Assembly (NCBI RefSeq): GCF_001642025.1
Contig: NZ_LWHO01000002.1
Span: 1 to 64,000, forward strand
DNA: 64,000 bases
Direction of reading: 5' to 3'
Origin: Cutibacterium namnetense
GTDB taxonomy: Bacteria; Actinomycetota; Actinomycetes; Propionibacteriales; Propionibacteriaceae
Position numbers and translations under genes: made by a program. Shown in pieces: positions 1 through 8,884 of the stretch. The number at the start of each line of letters is the position of its first letter. Position 1 is the first letter of the stretch. Below the pieces are notes generated by a model. The model worked only from the letters and a program-made list of their open reading frames with translations. It had not been told where the DNA came from and did no database searches.

Positions 1-62
1 TGGTGAACACACACTGGCGAGCATTCCCCCGAGAATGCCTGCCAGTGACCCCGTGTTCACCA
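1..62. repeat. long imperfect inverted repeat (hairpin)
   Basis: Three nested complementary blocks pair across this stretch: TGGTGAACAC (1-10) with GTGTTCACCA (53-62), ACTGGC (13-18) with GCCAGT (41-46), and GCATTC (21-26) with GAATGC (33-38), leaving a C-rich loop. That is 22 base pairs separated by small internal loops. It could terminate a gene that lies left of the window or be an intergenic palindromic element. No T-run follows it. The rest of the stretch to 134 shows no gene. Confidence 0.6.
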
Positions 63-134
63 TGCCGCACACACGGGCGTATACGCGGGCACGGCCACAC
101 CCCCACAAACACCACCCACCAGCCAGAGGGGTGA

Positions 135-638
135 TCAGCGTTGCGGGGAAATAGCCGGGGTTCCCTCGACTCGTAGCATCACGAGGCGGCCATGATCGTG
201 TGAAACTTCGATGAAGCCAGCCTGGTGACACATGGCTACAGCTCGCTCGTTGTTGGCATCAACGCTGAGACTTACAGACTTAATTCCGTTCCTACAGCAG
301 GCGTCCAGGAGACTTGCCAGCAGGTACCCGCCGTGGCCGTGTCCACGGTGTCGAGGCGAGATAGCGATCGTCAGTTCCGGGATTCCAGGGGCAACAAATC
401 CGTAGCCTGGGTCCGTGGCAGGTAAATTGCGGGCCCATGCGGCACCGATAGGAGCGCCGTCAGCGAGACAGATTAGCCCAACTTGGTCTGGTGTCCAGCC
501 ATCGATGTAATGCGCGATAGCGGGAGTTGTCCGACATTCCTCGACGTCGAGTGGTCCGGATACTCCACCTGCCGCATGCCTCAGGACGTGGACCATGAAT
601 GGCAGGTCTGCCAGGGTTGCGCGTCTCGTGGTCGCCAT
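135..638 (-). CDS. GNAT family N-acetyltransferase
   Basis: A 167-residue protein with the GNAT fold pattern: a central strand (ELTIAISPRHRGHGHGGYLL, residues about 88-107) carries the acetyl-CoA-binding R/Q-x-x-G-x-G/A signature in the form RHRGHGHG, followed by NNERAVAMCHQAGF, the usual C-terminal element. It probably transfers an acetyl group from acetyl-CoA to an amine; the substrate cannot be read from sequence. The ATG at 638 has no clear Shine-Dalgarno sequence just upstream, so the start is moderately certain. It stands alone, divergent from the GtrA gene. Confidence 0.8.
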   Translation of the reverse strand: MATTRRATLADLPFMVHVLRHAAGGVSGPLDVEECRTTPAIAHYIDGWTPDQVGLICLADGAPIGAAWARNLPATDPGYGFVAPGIPELTIAISPRHRGHGHGGYLLASLLDACCRNGIKSVSLSVDANNERAVAMCHQAGFIEVSHDHGRLVMLRVEGTPAISPQR

Positions 639-695
639 ATGGTTACGTTATCGTCCGGTGACGACTGTCCTTGATGGTGCTGCCAAAATGGGTTT

Positions 696-1205
696 GTGGT
701 AACAAGTGCGAAACGTATCAGGGCTAGAAGAGTCCCCCGGCGCTCTGCCCCTCGAGTGTTCGCGAGAGGATGCTTAACGGTTCACTCCGCTCTGCCGTTT
801 CCACTGTCCGGCCTGCCCGTTACTTTCATCGGTTACTGCATCATCAACGGGTTGGGTTTCCTCATCGATATGAGTCTATTGGCGGTCTTCTTCCGAGGGG
901 TAGGGCTGCCGTATCCGGTGTCGGTGTCGCTGGGATATGGGCTGTCGGCCATCTACTCATTCTTCGTGAATAGATGGCTGAACTTCCACTCTCACGGCAA
1001 CCTCGGTCGTCAGGGTGGACGCTACGCGGTGACGATGGTGACGAATTACGTGTGTCTGACTCTTGGATTCTCAACGTTGCTGGAATCCCTAGGTGTTCAC
1101 TTTGAGCTCGCTAGGTTCACTGCGGCTTGTGTTGAGGCTCTTTACGTCTATGTGATGTTGAGTGTCTGGGTGTTTCCGAAGTCGGGAAGACGACAATTGG
1201 CGTGA
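696..1205 (+). CDS. GtrA family membrane protein
   Basis: A GtrA/DPMS-like integral membrane protein with four hydrophobic segments at about residues 39-60, 69-92, 106-127 and 133-156. The features typical of the family are visible: an N-terminal segment ending in F-L-I-D-M and the basic turn V-N-R-W-L-N-F after the second segment. GtrA proteins are thought to help move polyprenyl-linked sugars across the membrane for cell-surface glycosylation; the partner here is unknown. The GTG start at 696 gives a basic, unconserved-looking tail of about 35 residues, so the true start may be further downstream, for example a GTG near residue 21. Confidence 0.75.
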   Translation: MVTSAKRIRARRVPRRSAPRVFARGCLTVHSALPFPLSGLPVTFIGYCIINGLGFLIDMSLLAVFFRGVGLPYPVSVSLGYGLSAIYSFFVNRWLNFHSHGNLGRQGGRYAVTMVTNYVCLTLGFSTLLESLGVHFELARFTAACVEALYVYVMLSVWVFPKSGRRQLA

Positions 1206-1279
1206 CGGGCGGTGCTTTCCGTACTTTCAGACTCTGATGGTGGCATAGTGGTCAAGCCATCTTATGGAAGAAGGGGAGT

Positions 1280-3268
1280 ATGTCTGACCTATCGAGCTCG
1301 TCAGCGCCGGCCCGACGGCCGGGGACCTCAGTACGTGAACTGACCCTCCGAGGCATCATCCTCGGCGGTCTCATGACGTTGGTCTTCACCGCGGCGAACG
1401 TTTACCTCGGGCTCAAGGTCGGTCTGACCTTCGCCACATCTATTCCGGCTGCTGTCATCTCGATGGCCGTGTTGCGCCACTTTAAGGGGCACTCGATCGA
1501 GGAAAACAACATCGTCCAAACGATTGCATCGGCAGCCGGCACCTTGTCTGCGATTATTTTCGTCCTGCCCGGTCTCATCATGGTCGGCTGGTGGACAGGA
1601 TTCCCGTACTGGACCACCCTGGCCATCTGTCTAGTCGGCGGCATTCTCGGCGTCATGTACTCCATCCCGCTGCGTCGAGCCCTCGTAACCGGCTCAGATC
1701 TTCCCTACCCGGAGGGCGTCGCCGGAGCCGAGGTGCTCAAGGTGGGTGATTCCGCTGGCGCTGCCAAGGCCAACAAGGTGGGTCTGCGAGTCATCATCGT
1801 CGGTTCTCTGGTTTCTGCAGGCTATGCCCTGTTGTCCGACCTCAAGCTGGTGAAGTCGGCCCTGACCAAGCCTTTCAAGGCTGGGGATAGTAGCGGCTCG
1901 ATGGTCGGCGTCAGCATGTCGATGGCTCTCATTGGTGTCGGTCACTTGGTTGGTGTTGCCGTTGCCGCGTCCATCCTCGTTGGCCTCATCATTTCTTACG
2001 GTGTGATCCTGCCATGGCGGGTGTCCGGCAAGGTCGGCAGCGATCTCGCGGTGATTCAGGACGTCTTCACTAGCGATGTTCGCTTCGTCGGTGCTGGCAC
2101 CATCGGTGTCGCGTCCATCTGGACCCTCATTAAGGTCATCGGTCCCATCGCCAAGGGCATCAGCGATTCCATCCGCTCCTCCAGGACCCGCCACCAGGGC
2201 GGCGAGGTCCCGCTGACCGAGCGTGACCTGCCTGTTTCTGTTGTCTTAACTGTCGTGCTGATCTCGATGATTCCGATCGGCTTCATGCTGTGGGGATTTG
2301 CCCGCGACATGGTCGTCTCGGGGTCGATGACCGGTGTCATCATCGTCAGTTTGGCGTTCATCCTGTTGGTCGGCTTGGGTGTTGCTTCTGTGTGTGGCTA
2401 CATGGCTGGTCTGATTGGTGCATCTAACAGCCCGATTTCCGGCGTTGGCATCCTGGTTGTCTTGGTGGCTGCTCTCCTTATTAAGCTCGCCTACGGTGCT
2501 GTTGGTGGCGACGAGACGGTCAAGCTGGTGGCCTACACCCTATTCACTGCATCTATCGTTTTTGGTATCGCGACGATATCGAACGACAACCTGCAGGACC
2601 TCAAGACTGGTCAGCTGGTCGGTTCGACACCGTGGAAACAGCAGATTGCGTTGGTCATCGGAGTTGTTTTTGGTTCGGCTATCATCCCGCCTGTCATGCA
2701 GCTCATGCAGAGCGCCTTTGGTTTCCAGGGCGCACCCGGCGCTGGTCCGAACGCCCTGCAAGCGCCACAGGCGACCCTTATTTCCTCGCTGGCGACTGGT
2801 GTTTTCGGTGGATCTCTCGACTGGGGGCTCATGGGGATTGGCGCCCTGGTAGGTATCGGCATCATCATCGTCGACGAGATCCTCACCCATACCACCAAGA
2901 AATTCTCCCTTCCGCCGCTGGCCGTCGGCATGGGTATGTACCTGCCGATGACCCTGTCGCTGACCATTCCGATCGGGGCCGCGCTTGGCTGGCTGTTCGA
3001 CAAGTGGGCGGCCCGCACCGCCGGTGACGTCGAAGGTAAAAAGCGCACCGGAATCTTGCTGGCTACGGGCCTCATCGTCGGTGAGTCGATCTTTGGCGTC
3101 ATCTACGCCGCCATGATTGCGGCCGCGGGATCCGAGGATGCCATCGCCATCGCGCCTGAGTCGTGGGACAGCGGTGCCGGGATCGTCGGCGTGATCATCT
3201 TCGCCGCTGCAATCGCCTTCCTGTATCGATGGACCAAGCGCGAAGCGAAAGAGCGCGTCGAAGCCTGA
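1280..3268 (+). CDS. OPT family oligopeptide transporter
   Basis: A 662-residue, strongly hydrophobic protein with many membrane segments. Family hallmarks of OPT transporters are present near the N-terminus: NIVQTIASAAGTLS at about residues 74-87 and the S-D-L-P-Y-P-E-G-V-A-G-A-E-V-L loop at about 139-153. OPT proteins import short peptides or metal chelates with proton coupling; the substrate cannot be told here. The ATG at 1280 is preceded by an AGGGGAG ribosome site. The gene is single, convergent with the following aldo/keto reductase; the 36-bp spacer between them holds a short AGCGCC...GGCGCT repeat that may serve as a terminator. Confidence 0.9.
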   Translation: MSDLSSSSAPARRPGTSVRELTLRGIILGGLMTLVFTAANVYLGLKVGLTFATSIPAAVISMAVLRHFKGHSIEENNIVQTIASAAGTLSAIIFVLPGLIMVGWWTGFPYWTTLAICLVGGILGVMYSIPLRRALVTGSDLPYPEGVAGAEVLKVGDSAGAAKANKVGLRVIIVGSLVSAGYALLSDLKLVKSALTKPFKAGDSSGSMVGVSMSMALIGVGHLVGVAVAASILVGLIISYGVILPWRVSGKVGSDLAVIQDVFTSDVRFVGAGTIGVASIWTLIKVIGPIAKGISDSIRSSRTRHQGGEVPLTERDLPVSVVLTVVLISMIPIGFMLWGFARDMVVSGSMTGVIIVSLAFILLVGLGVASVCGYMAGLIGASNSPISGVGILVVLVAALLIKLAYGAVGGDETVKLVAYTLFTASIVFGIATISNDNLQDLKTGQLVGSTPWKQQIALVIGVVFGSAIIPPVMQLMQSAFGFQGAPGAGPNALQAPQATLISSLATGVFGGSLDWGLMGIGALVGIGIIIVDEILTHTTKKFSLPPLAVGMGMYLPMTLSLTIPIGAALGWLFDKWAARTAGDVEGKKRTGILLATGLIVGESIFGVIYAAMIAAAGSEDAIAIAPESWDSGAGIVGVIIFAAAIAFLYRWTKREAKERVEA

Positions 3269-3304
3269 CAGGCCAGAAGCGCCCGGCCTCCTGCCTCGGC
3301 GCTG

Positions 3305-4168
3305 TCACGGCAACTGGGCAAGCTCCTCGTCGGTCAGAGTGACGTCGACGGATTTAAGGGAGTCGAGAATTGTCTGGCAACGGTGGGACCCGGGAATCGG
3401 GATGACGTGCGGGCCCTGGCTCAGCTCCCAAGCGAGGATGACCTGTGCCCGGCTGATGCCGCGGATGTCGGCGATGCGCTGGAAGGCCGTGAACGCATCC
3501 TCGTCGAGGGGACGACGGTATCCGCCTAGCGGGCTCCACGCGACGAAAGCTAGGCCGAGTTCGCCGCATAGCTCCAGCTCCGGACGCGAAGATAAGAAGC
3601 CCGGGGAGAACTGGTTCTGCACCGCCACGAGACGATCACCGAGGATGCTGTGGGCTAGTCGAATCTGGTCAGGATTGGCATTAGAAATGCCGGCGGTACG
3701 CGCCAAGCCGTCGTCGAGGATGCCGGCCAGAGTCCTCACCATGTCCTCGTATTCGACCTTGGGGTCGGGCCGATGCAAATACAGTAAATCGATCTGGTCG
3801 GTACGCAATGCCTCAGCCGAGAGCTTCGCGTCGCGGCGCAGTCGTTCCGGCGATCCGTCAACGTCCCAGACGGCTGCTCCGGCGTCGTTGAAGCAGCGAA
3901 AATGCCCGACCTTAGTGGCCACCGAGATCGTCGAGTGGTCACCATCCCACGACGCCAAGGCATCGGCGACGAGCTTTTCGCCGTACTGCTCCTCGCCTCC
4001 CGACTCGTAATAGGCCCAAGCGGTGTCAATGTGGGTGCACCCGGCATCGAGGACATCATGGAGGACCTTGATCGCGGTGTCGCGGTCAGGACGGCCCTCA
4101 ATCGACAACGGCATCGAGCCGTAGGCAATTGCTGAGGTACGGAAAGGTCCGATCTGGCGGTACTTCAT
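3305..4168 (-). CDS. aldo/keto reductase
   Basis: A 287-residue TIM-barrel oxidoreductase of the NADPH-dependent aldo/keto reductase family. Visible features are the D-x-A-x-x-Y catalytic stretch (HIDTAWAYYESGGEEQYGE), the lysine strand (ISVATKVGHF), the histidine strand (DLLYLHRPDP), and the C-terminal cofactor loop (VIPIPGSHRC). The frame stays open to 4282, but the ATG at 4168 is preferred because AAGGGGG sits a few bases upstream and the family sequence begins here (MKYRQIGPF). Substrate unknown. A second, unrelated family member lies at 51372-52340. Confidence 0.9.
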   Translation of the reverse strand: MKYRQIGPFRTSAIAYGSMPLSIEGRPDRDTAIKVLHDVLDAGCTHIDTAWAYYESGGEEQYGEKLVADALASWDGDHSTISVATKVGHFRCFNDAGAAVWDVDGSPERLRRDAKLSAEALRTDQIDLLYLHRPDPKVEYEDMVRTLAGILDDGLARTAGISNANPDQIRLAHSILGDRLVAVQNQFSPGFLSSRPELELCGELGLAFVAWSPLGGYRRPLDEDAFTAFQRIADIRGISRAQVILAWELSQGPHVIPIPGSHRCQTILDSLKSVDVTLTDEELAQLP

Positions 4169-4291
4169 ACATCCCCCTTGGTAGCGGTCATATCCATGAT
4201 GCTCCGGTGGCGGGGCAACCGAACCGTGCCACTCAATTGTGCTGTGACCAGGCTCCGCGACCGTAGGGCTTGGCGGGGCCACCCGTGTCGC

Positions 4292-4924
4292 TCACGAGTT
4301 AGCGAGACATACTCCGGTGGCGTGAACGGGGCAGTAACCGTCCGGGTTGTCTTCGAGGTACTGCTGGTGCTCGGCCTCCGCGAGGTAGAACTCGACGCCA
4401 TTGGCCATGGAGATCACGGTCGTGATGGCCCCATAGCCGGCGTTGAGCAGGTTGGCTTGAAAGGAGCCCTTGGCAGTGGTGGCCGCCATGAACTGTTCGG
4501 TGGTGGTGCACCAGATTGCCGAACGGTATTGGGTGCCCACGTCATTGCCCTGGCGCATCCCCTGAGTAGGGTCGTGGTTTTCCAGGAAGACAGTGAGGAT
4601 CGCCTCGGTTGAGACCTGGTCGGGGTCGTAAGTCACCCGAACGGTCTCGGCGTGTCCGGTGCGTCCCGTGCACACCTCGCGGTAGGTGGGGTTGGGGGTG
4701 AGATCGCCCATCTACCCGACGGCGGTCTGCAGCACTCCGTTGGTGTTCCAAAACAGCTTTTCGGCTCCCCAAAAACAGCCCATGGCTAGGTAGATCGTCT
4801 CTGCGCCTGGGAAGGGGCGATCGAGGCGGTCTCCAGTCACTCGGTGGAAGAACGGCATCGTCAGCACTGGGGTACGCCCCCCAGGTAGCGCATTCTCCGG
4901 TGAGATCATCTCGGCCTTATTCAT
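4292..4924 (-). pseudogene. msrA: peptide methionine sulfoxide reductase MsrA, interrupted by an amber stop
   Basis: The frame encodes a full MsrA of about 210 residues, which repairs methionine-S-sulfoxide in proteins. The catalytic cysteine is in the GCFWGAEK motif (residue 50), and the rest of the fold ([26 protein letters not shown]) continues in the same frame after an in-frame TAG at 4712-4714 (codon 71). In MsrA the residue at this spot (A-V-G-Y-x-G) is normally tyrosine, so a TAC or TAT to TAG change explains it. The start ATG at 4924 has an excellent AAGGAGAAGG site. Reinitiation at the ATG right behind the stop would make a fragment lacking the catalytic cysteine. Either a real point mutation or a sequencing error. 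Confidence 0.85.
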
Positions 4925-5082
4925 GCACCTTCTCCTTACAAATGAGTTCTCTCGTATCACCGATCCAACGAATCAGACCAGCGATCCATTCCTGTCTATC
5001 TCAGTGGATGGTCCATGATCCGGTCTCCTCCCTTCAGCATGTGAGACTTTGTCACCAAAGTTCACTGCACGAAAGGATCAAC

Positions 5083-6702
5083 ATGTCTGACCCCGCGCAG
5101 TCTGGCGCAACCGTTGCAGGTGGAGGGAAAGCCGCTCGAAAGCCTCAGCGGCGTGAGAGTTTCACCGGTCGAGGTGCCTTCCTCATCGCTGCGATCGGTT
5201 CTGCGGTCGGCTTGGGCAATATCTGGAGGTTCCCTTATGTCGCCTATAGCAATGGCGGTGGAGCCTTCATCGTGCCTTATCTGGTAGCGCTGCTTACCGC
5301 TGGTATTCCGTTACTCTTCCTCGACTACGCTGTCGGGCATAAATTCCGGGGCTCTCCGCCGATGGCACTGCGCCGTCTCCACGAGCGCGCGGAAGCTATC
5401 GGTTGGTGGCAGACCCTCATCTGCTGGGTGATCGTCATCTACTACGCGGTCATCATTGCCTGGGCCATTCGCTATGTCGGGTTCTCTGTGACGAAAGCTT
5501 GGGGAAGCAACCCCGAGGGGTTTCTTACCGGCGGCTTCCTGCACGTGGCTAGCAACGTTGACGTCGAATTCCATTTCGTGTCTGAAGTGTTCTGGCCGTT
5601 GTTGCTGCTGTGGCTTTTTGTGCTCGCCATCGTGGCTACCGGCGTTGAGAAGGGCGTCACCCGGGCATCGTGGATTTTCATGCCGCTGCTCGCGGTGATG
5701 TTCATCGCTCTGGTGATCGTCGCTCTTACCCTTGACGGCGCCTCGGTTGGACTCGATGCATTGTTCACCCCGTCATGGGATGCGCTGGGCAACTATCAGG
5801 TGTGGATGGCAGCGTACGGTCAGATTTTCTTCTCCCTATCGGTGGGATTCGGAATCATGGTGACCTATGCCTCCTACCTCAAGCCGAAGTCTGACCTGAC
5901 GGGATCTGGCATGGTTGTCGGATTCGCGAACTCTTCTTTCGAAATCCTGGCAGGCCTGGGCGTCTTCGCCGCCCTGGGATTCATGGCGACCGCCTCCGGT
6001 AAGCCGGTGAGCGAGGTCGCCGGTTCGGGTATCGGCCTGGCCTTCATCGCTTTCCCACAGATCATTAGCCAGGCCGGTGCCGTGGGACCGATCCTGGGGG
6101 TACTGTTCTTCGTCTCGCTGGTCTTTGCCGGCATCACCTCGATGATCAGCTTGTTCGAGGTCGTCATTGCTGCTTTCCGAGAAAAGACGGGAATGTCGCG
6201 TAAGGCTGCTAGCTGGATTATCGGTGGCGTGACGGCTACCGCGTCGATCGTGCTGTTCCCGACGACGACTGGTCTCAAATTGCTCGACGTCACCGACCAC
6301 TTCATCAACAACATCGGCATCGTCGGGGTTGCCTTGCTCGCATGTTTAGTCATTTCCTGGGCATTGCGGAAGCTACCGGTGCTGCGCGACCACCTCAATG
6401 AGTATTCCTCGTTCAAGGTCAACAACGTATGGATGCTTCTGGTCAGCGTTGTCGTCCCGCTGGTCTTGCTGGGCCTGTGGATCACCGAGGTCATCACTGT
6501 CGCGAGTAAGGGATACGGCGGGATGCCCGGAGATTTCGTCGGGATCTTCGGCTGGGGAATGTCCATCCTCGTCGTTGTCCTGGCCCTAGCGCTGTCATTC
6601 ATTCCGTGGCCGCACCGCTCGGCGATCCACCATGAGCTCACCCACGATGAGGAGCTGGCCCGCGAAAACTCACAGCAAACCCAGGAAGGAATCTTGTCAT
6701 GA
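5083..6702 (+). CDS. metP: sodium:neurotransmitter symporter family transporter (MetP-like large subunit)
   Basis: A 539-residue NSS family transporter with about 12 membrane helices. The first helix has the sodium/substrate-binding signature GSAVGLGNIWRFPYVAY followed by NGGGAFIVPYL, as in LeuT-fold NSS proteins. The frame runs open from 4900, but the ATG at 5083 is chosen: GAAAGGA lies about 8 bases upstream and MSDPAQSG leads directly into the cytoplasmic tail. Its stop overlaps the start of a 34-residue single-helix gene, the architecture of the methionine/alanine importer MetPS known from Corynebacterium. The substrate is therefore inferred to be methionine, alanine or related neutral amino acids. 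Confidence 0.88.
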   Translation: MSDPAQSGATVAGGGKAARKPQRRESFTGRGAFLIAAIGSAVGLGNIWRFPYVAYSNGGGAFIVPYLVALLTAGIPLLFLDYAVGHKFRGSPPMALRRLHERAEAIGWWQTLICWVIVIYYAVIIAWAIRYVGFSVTKAWGSNPEGFLTGGFLHVASNVDVEFHFVSEVFWPLLLLWLFVLAIVATGVEKGVTRASWIFMPLLAVMFIALVIVALTLDGASVGLDALFTPSWDALGNYQVWMAAYGQIFFSLSVGFGIMVTYASYLKPKSDLTGSGMVVGFANSSFEILAGLGVFAALGFMATASGKPVSEVAGSGIGLAFIAFPQIISQAGAVGPILGVLFFVSLVFAGITSMISLFEVVIAAFREKTGMSRKAASWIIGGVTATASIVLFPTTTGLKLLDVTDHFINNIGIVGVALLACLVISWALRKLPVLRDHLNEYSSFKVNNVWMLLVSVVVPLVLLGLWITEVITVASKGYGGMPGDFVGIFGWGMSILVVVLALALSFIPWPHRSAIHHELTHDEELARENSQQTQEGILS

Positions 6703-6803
6703 GCACTTCAGCGATCATCATGATGATCATTGCGATGGTTACGGTGTGGGGTGGGCTAGCCGTGTCGGCTATCTCGCTTTTCCGTCAGCCGGAACAGGAC
6801 TGA
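6699..6803 (+). CDS. metS: methionine/alanine importer small subunit (MetS-like)
   Basis: A 34-residue reading frame starting in the ATGA overlap with the upstream transporter (ATG 6699-6701, TGA 6700-6702). The peptide starts MSTSAIIMMIIAMVTVWGG, forms one hydrophobic helix (about residues 5-27) and ends in a short charged tail (RQPEQD). This fits the MetS small-subunit family that accompanies MetP-type NSS transporters and is needed for their function. The translational coupling and composition make it a real gene despite its size. It is shorter than the Corynebacterium protein I recall (about 60 residues). Confidence 0.8.
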   Translation: MSTSAIIMMIIAMVTVWGGLAVSAISLFRQPEQD

Positions 6804-6834
6804 CGTGAAAACTCGATGTCAGGGGCCGGGCCGA

Positions 6835-7539
6835 TCAGTGGGTCGACAAGTCCCAATTGATGGGGTCGGCCTCTTGCTGTACGAGTAGCTCATTCGTGCG
6901 GCTGAAAGGTCGAGATCCGAAGAAACCGTACCGTGCTGACATGGGGGAGGGGTGCGAGGACTTCACGATAGGAACTTTGTTCAGCATGGGCTCTAGAGAC
7001 TGGGCATCGCGTCCCCATAGGATCGCAACCAGCGGACCACCGCGAGCCACCAAAGCCTCGATCGCCGTTTGAGTGACCTCCTCCCATCCCTTGCCTCGAT
7101 GGGATGCGGGCCGCCCCGGCTGAACGGTTAGACACCTGTTGAGAAGCAGCACACCTTGCTCAAACCAGCCGGTGAGATCACCGTGCTCACATGGGGCAAT
7201 ATCGAGATCTGACTGCAACTCGGCATAGATGTTTTGCAAAGACCGCGGCAGTGGCCGGACATCCCGCTCCACTGAAAAACTTAAACCCACCGGATGCCCG
7301 GGTGTCGGGTAGGGATCCTGGCCGACGATAAGTACGCGGACATCGGCCATCGGGCGGGAAAAAGCACGCAGAATACGGTCACCATGGGGTAAAAAACCTC
7401 TCCCGGCAGCCGTCTCCGCTCGCAGGAAGTCGCCCATCTCGTGGATTCGGGGTTCCACCCCTGTCAATGCCTCTGCCCAGTCGGGGGCGACGAGTTCGGC
7501 AAGGGGACGAGCAACCACGGTGACCTCCAAAGAATGCAT
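6835..7539 (-). CDS. ung: uracil-DNA glycosylase
   Basis: A 234-residue family-1 uracil-DNA glycosylase that removes uracil from DNA in base-excision repair. The water-activating loop [18 protein letters not shown], the uracil-binding strand ([10 protein letters not shown]), the strand [11 protein letters not shown] and the DNA-intercalation loop [19 protein letters not shown] are all present and in the family order. Length is normal. The gene is divergent from the AI-2E family permease at 7621, leaving about 80 bases for two promoters. Confidence 0.95.
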   Translation of the reverse strand: MHSLEVTVVARPLAELVAPDWAEALTGVEPRIHEMGDFLRAETAAGRGFLPHGDRILRAFSRPMADVRVLIVGQDPYPTPGHPVGLSFSVERDVRPLPRSLQNIYAELQSDLDIAPCEHGDLTGWFEQGVLLLNRCLTVQPGRPASHRGKGWEEVTQTAIEALVARGGPLVAILWGRDAQSLEPMLNKVPIVKSSHPSPMSARYGFFGSRPFSRTNELLVQQEADPINWDLSTH

Positions 7540-7620
7540 GCGGATGACATGTATGACGCTACCCTGAGATCACGCCTTCGGGGGGCCCGCAGCCCCATCA
7601 CACTATTCCGGAAGGAACCC

Positions 7621-8847
7621 ATGAAGCTCTTTAGCGAGGGTAGGAAGACCCCCACGTCGTCACCGGCATCCTCGCATGCCGAAGTCACGGATGAGACGGC
7701 CGGCGTTACCTCCACTTCCGACGCCGCTAACGTAGCTCGCCGGCCCGCCGCGGCTCCCGTCGAAGACGTTCCCAACGGCATGCGTACCGCTGCCGGATGG
7801 TGCTGGCGGATGATCGTCATTGCGGTCTTCATCTATGGTCTCTACCAAGTGCTCCACGCGGCTTCTGAGGTGTCCGTGCCAGTCGCGGTGGCGCTTATGC
7901 TCACTGCCGCCATGTGGCCACTAGCAAATTGGTTGTCGCGGCATCACATCCATCGCGGGATCGCGTCGGGAATTTGCTTATTACTCCTCATCATTCTTGT
8001 GGGCGGAGTGTTCACCCTCGTCGGGGCTCAGATCGCCTTGCAGTGGCGTGAGTTGGGTAACCAAAGTGTCGCTAGCTTCAAGCAGGCTCTGCAATGGCTG
8101 TCCCAGAGCCCTCTGCACACCAACAAGGCTCAGCTCACTGCCCTCATGCACAAGGCGGAGACAGCCGTGGCCGGTTCCCAAGGGCGCATCGCCGCGACTG
8201 CCGCTGCTGCCGGCTCCCAGATCGGGCGGTTCGGTGCCGGTCTCGTGATGGCGCTGTTTGCCACGTTCTTCTTCGTCTATGAAGGCGATAAATTGGCCGA
8301 GAAATCGGCGGTTCTGATCCCACGGGAGCATCGCGCCAAAATCCTCGACGCTGCGAAGCGCGGCTGGGTTGCACTGGTTGCCTATGTGCGCGCTGCGGTC
8401 ATTGTCGCATTTGTCGACGGTCTGGGTGCCGGAATCGGAGCCGCCATTATCGGGTCGTCAATGTCAGTGGCGATTGGTGCCCTGACATTCATCTTGGCCT
8501 TCGTCCCCATCGTCGGTGCGTTGACGGCCGGTGTTGTCGCCGTCGGCGTGGTGTTGGTGACGCTCGGTTTCTTCAAGGCTTTCATCATGCTCATCGTCTT
8601 CGTGGCCGTCATGCAGATTGAGGGACACGTTCTGCAGCCCTTCCTTTTGGGTAAAGCCGTCTCCATTCACCCCCTCATCGTGCTGCTCGGTATTGCCGTC
8701 GGCGCCATCATCTCCGGTATCGTGGGCGCTCTGTTCGCCATCCCGATCGTTGCCTTTGGCGTAGCTTTCATCAAGGCGCTGAACCCTGAGACTCCAGCGG
8801 GCGAGGTACCACCAAGCCACGATGACCTGGCTGCTGAGCACGCGTGA
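7621..8847 (+). CDS. AI-2E family transporter (PerM/YdiK-like permease)
   Basis: A 408-residue membrane protein with the AI-2E/UPF0118 layout: an N-terminal soluble tail of about 55 residues, two helix pairs, a large extracytoplasmic segment (about residues 140-205) and a C-terminal bundle with the family motif GHVLQPFLLGKAVSIHPLIVLL (about residues 335-356; first 20 positions are diagnostic). The family exports or exchanges small solutes and a few members act as Na+/H+ antiporters; autoinducer export is not assured. The ATG at 7621 follows GGAAGGAA. The frame is open from 7441, but that part overlaps ung on the other strand. Confidence 0.85.
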   Translation: MKLFSEGRKTPTSSPASSHAEVTDETAGVTSTSDAANVARRPAAAPVEDVPNGMRTAAGWCWRMIVIAVFIYGLYQVLHAASEVSVPVAVALMLTAAMWPLANWLSRHHIHRGIASGICLLLLIILVGGVFTLVGAQIALQWRELGNQSVASFKQALQWLSQSPLHTNKAQLTALMHKAETAVAGSQGRIAATAAAAGSQIGRFGAGLVMALFATFFFVYEGDKLAEKSAVLIPREHRAKILDAAKRGWVALVAYVRAAVIVAFVDGLGAGIGAAIIGSSMSVAIGALTFILAFVPIVGALTAGVVAVGVVLVTLGFFKAFIMLIVFVAVMQIEGHVLQPFLLGKAVSIHPLIVLLGIAVGAIISGIVGALFAIPIVAFGVAFIKALNPETPAGEVPPSHDDLAAEHA

Positions 8848-8884
8848 GCATTGACCGGTTGGACTTCCCCGTAAAGTTGATGCC

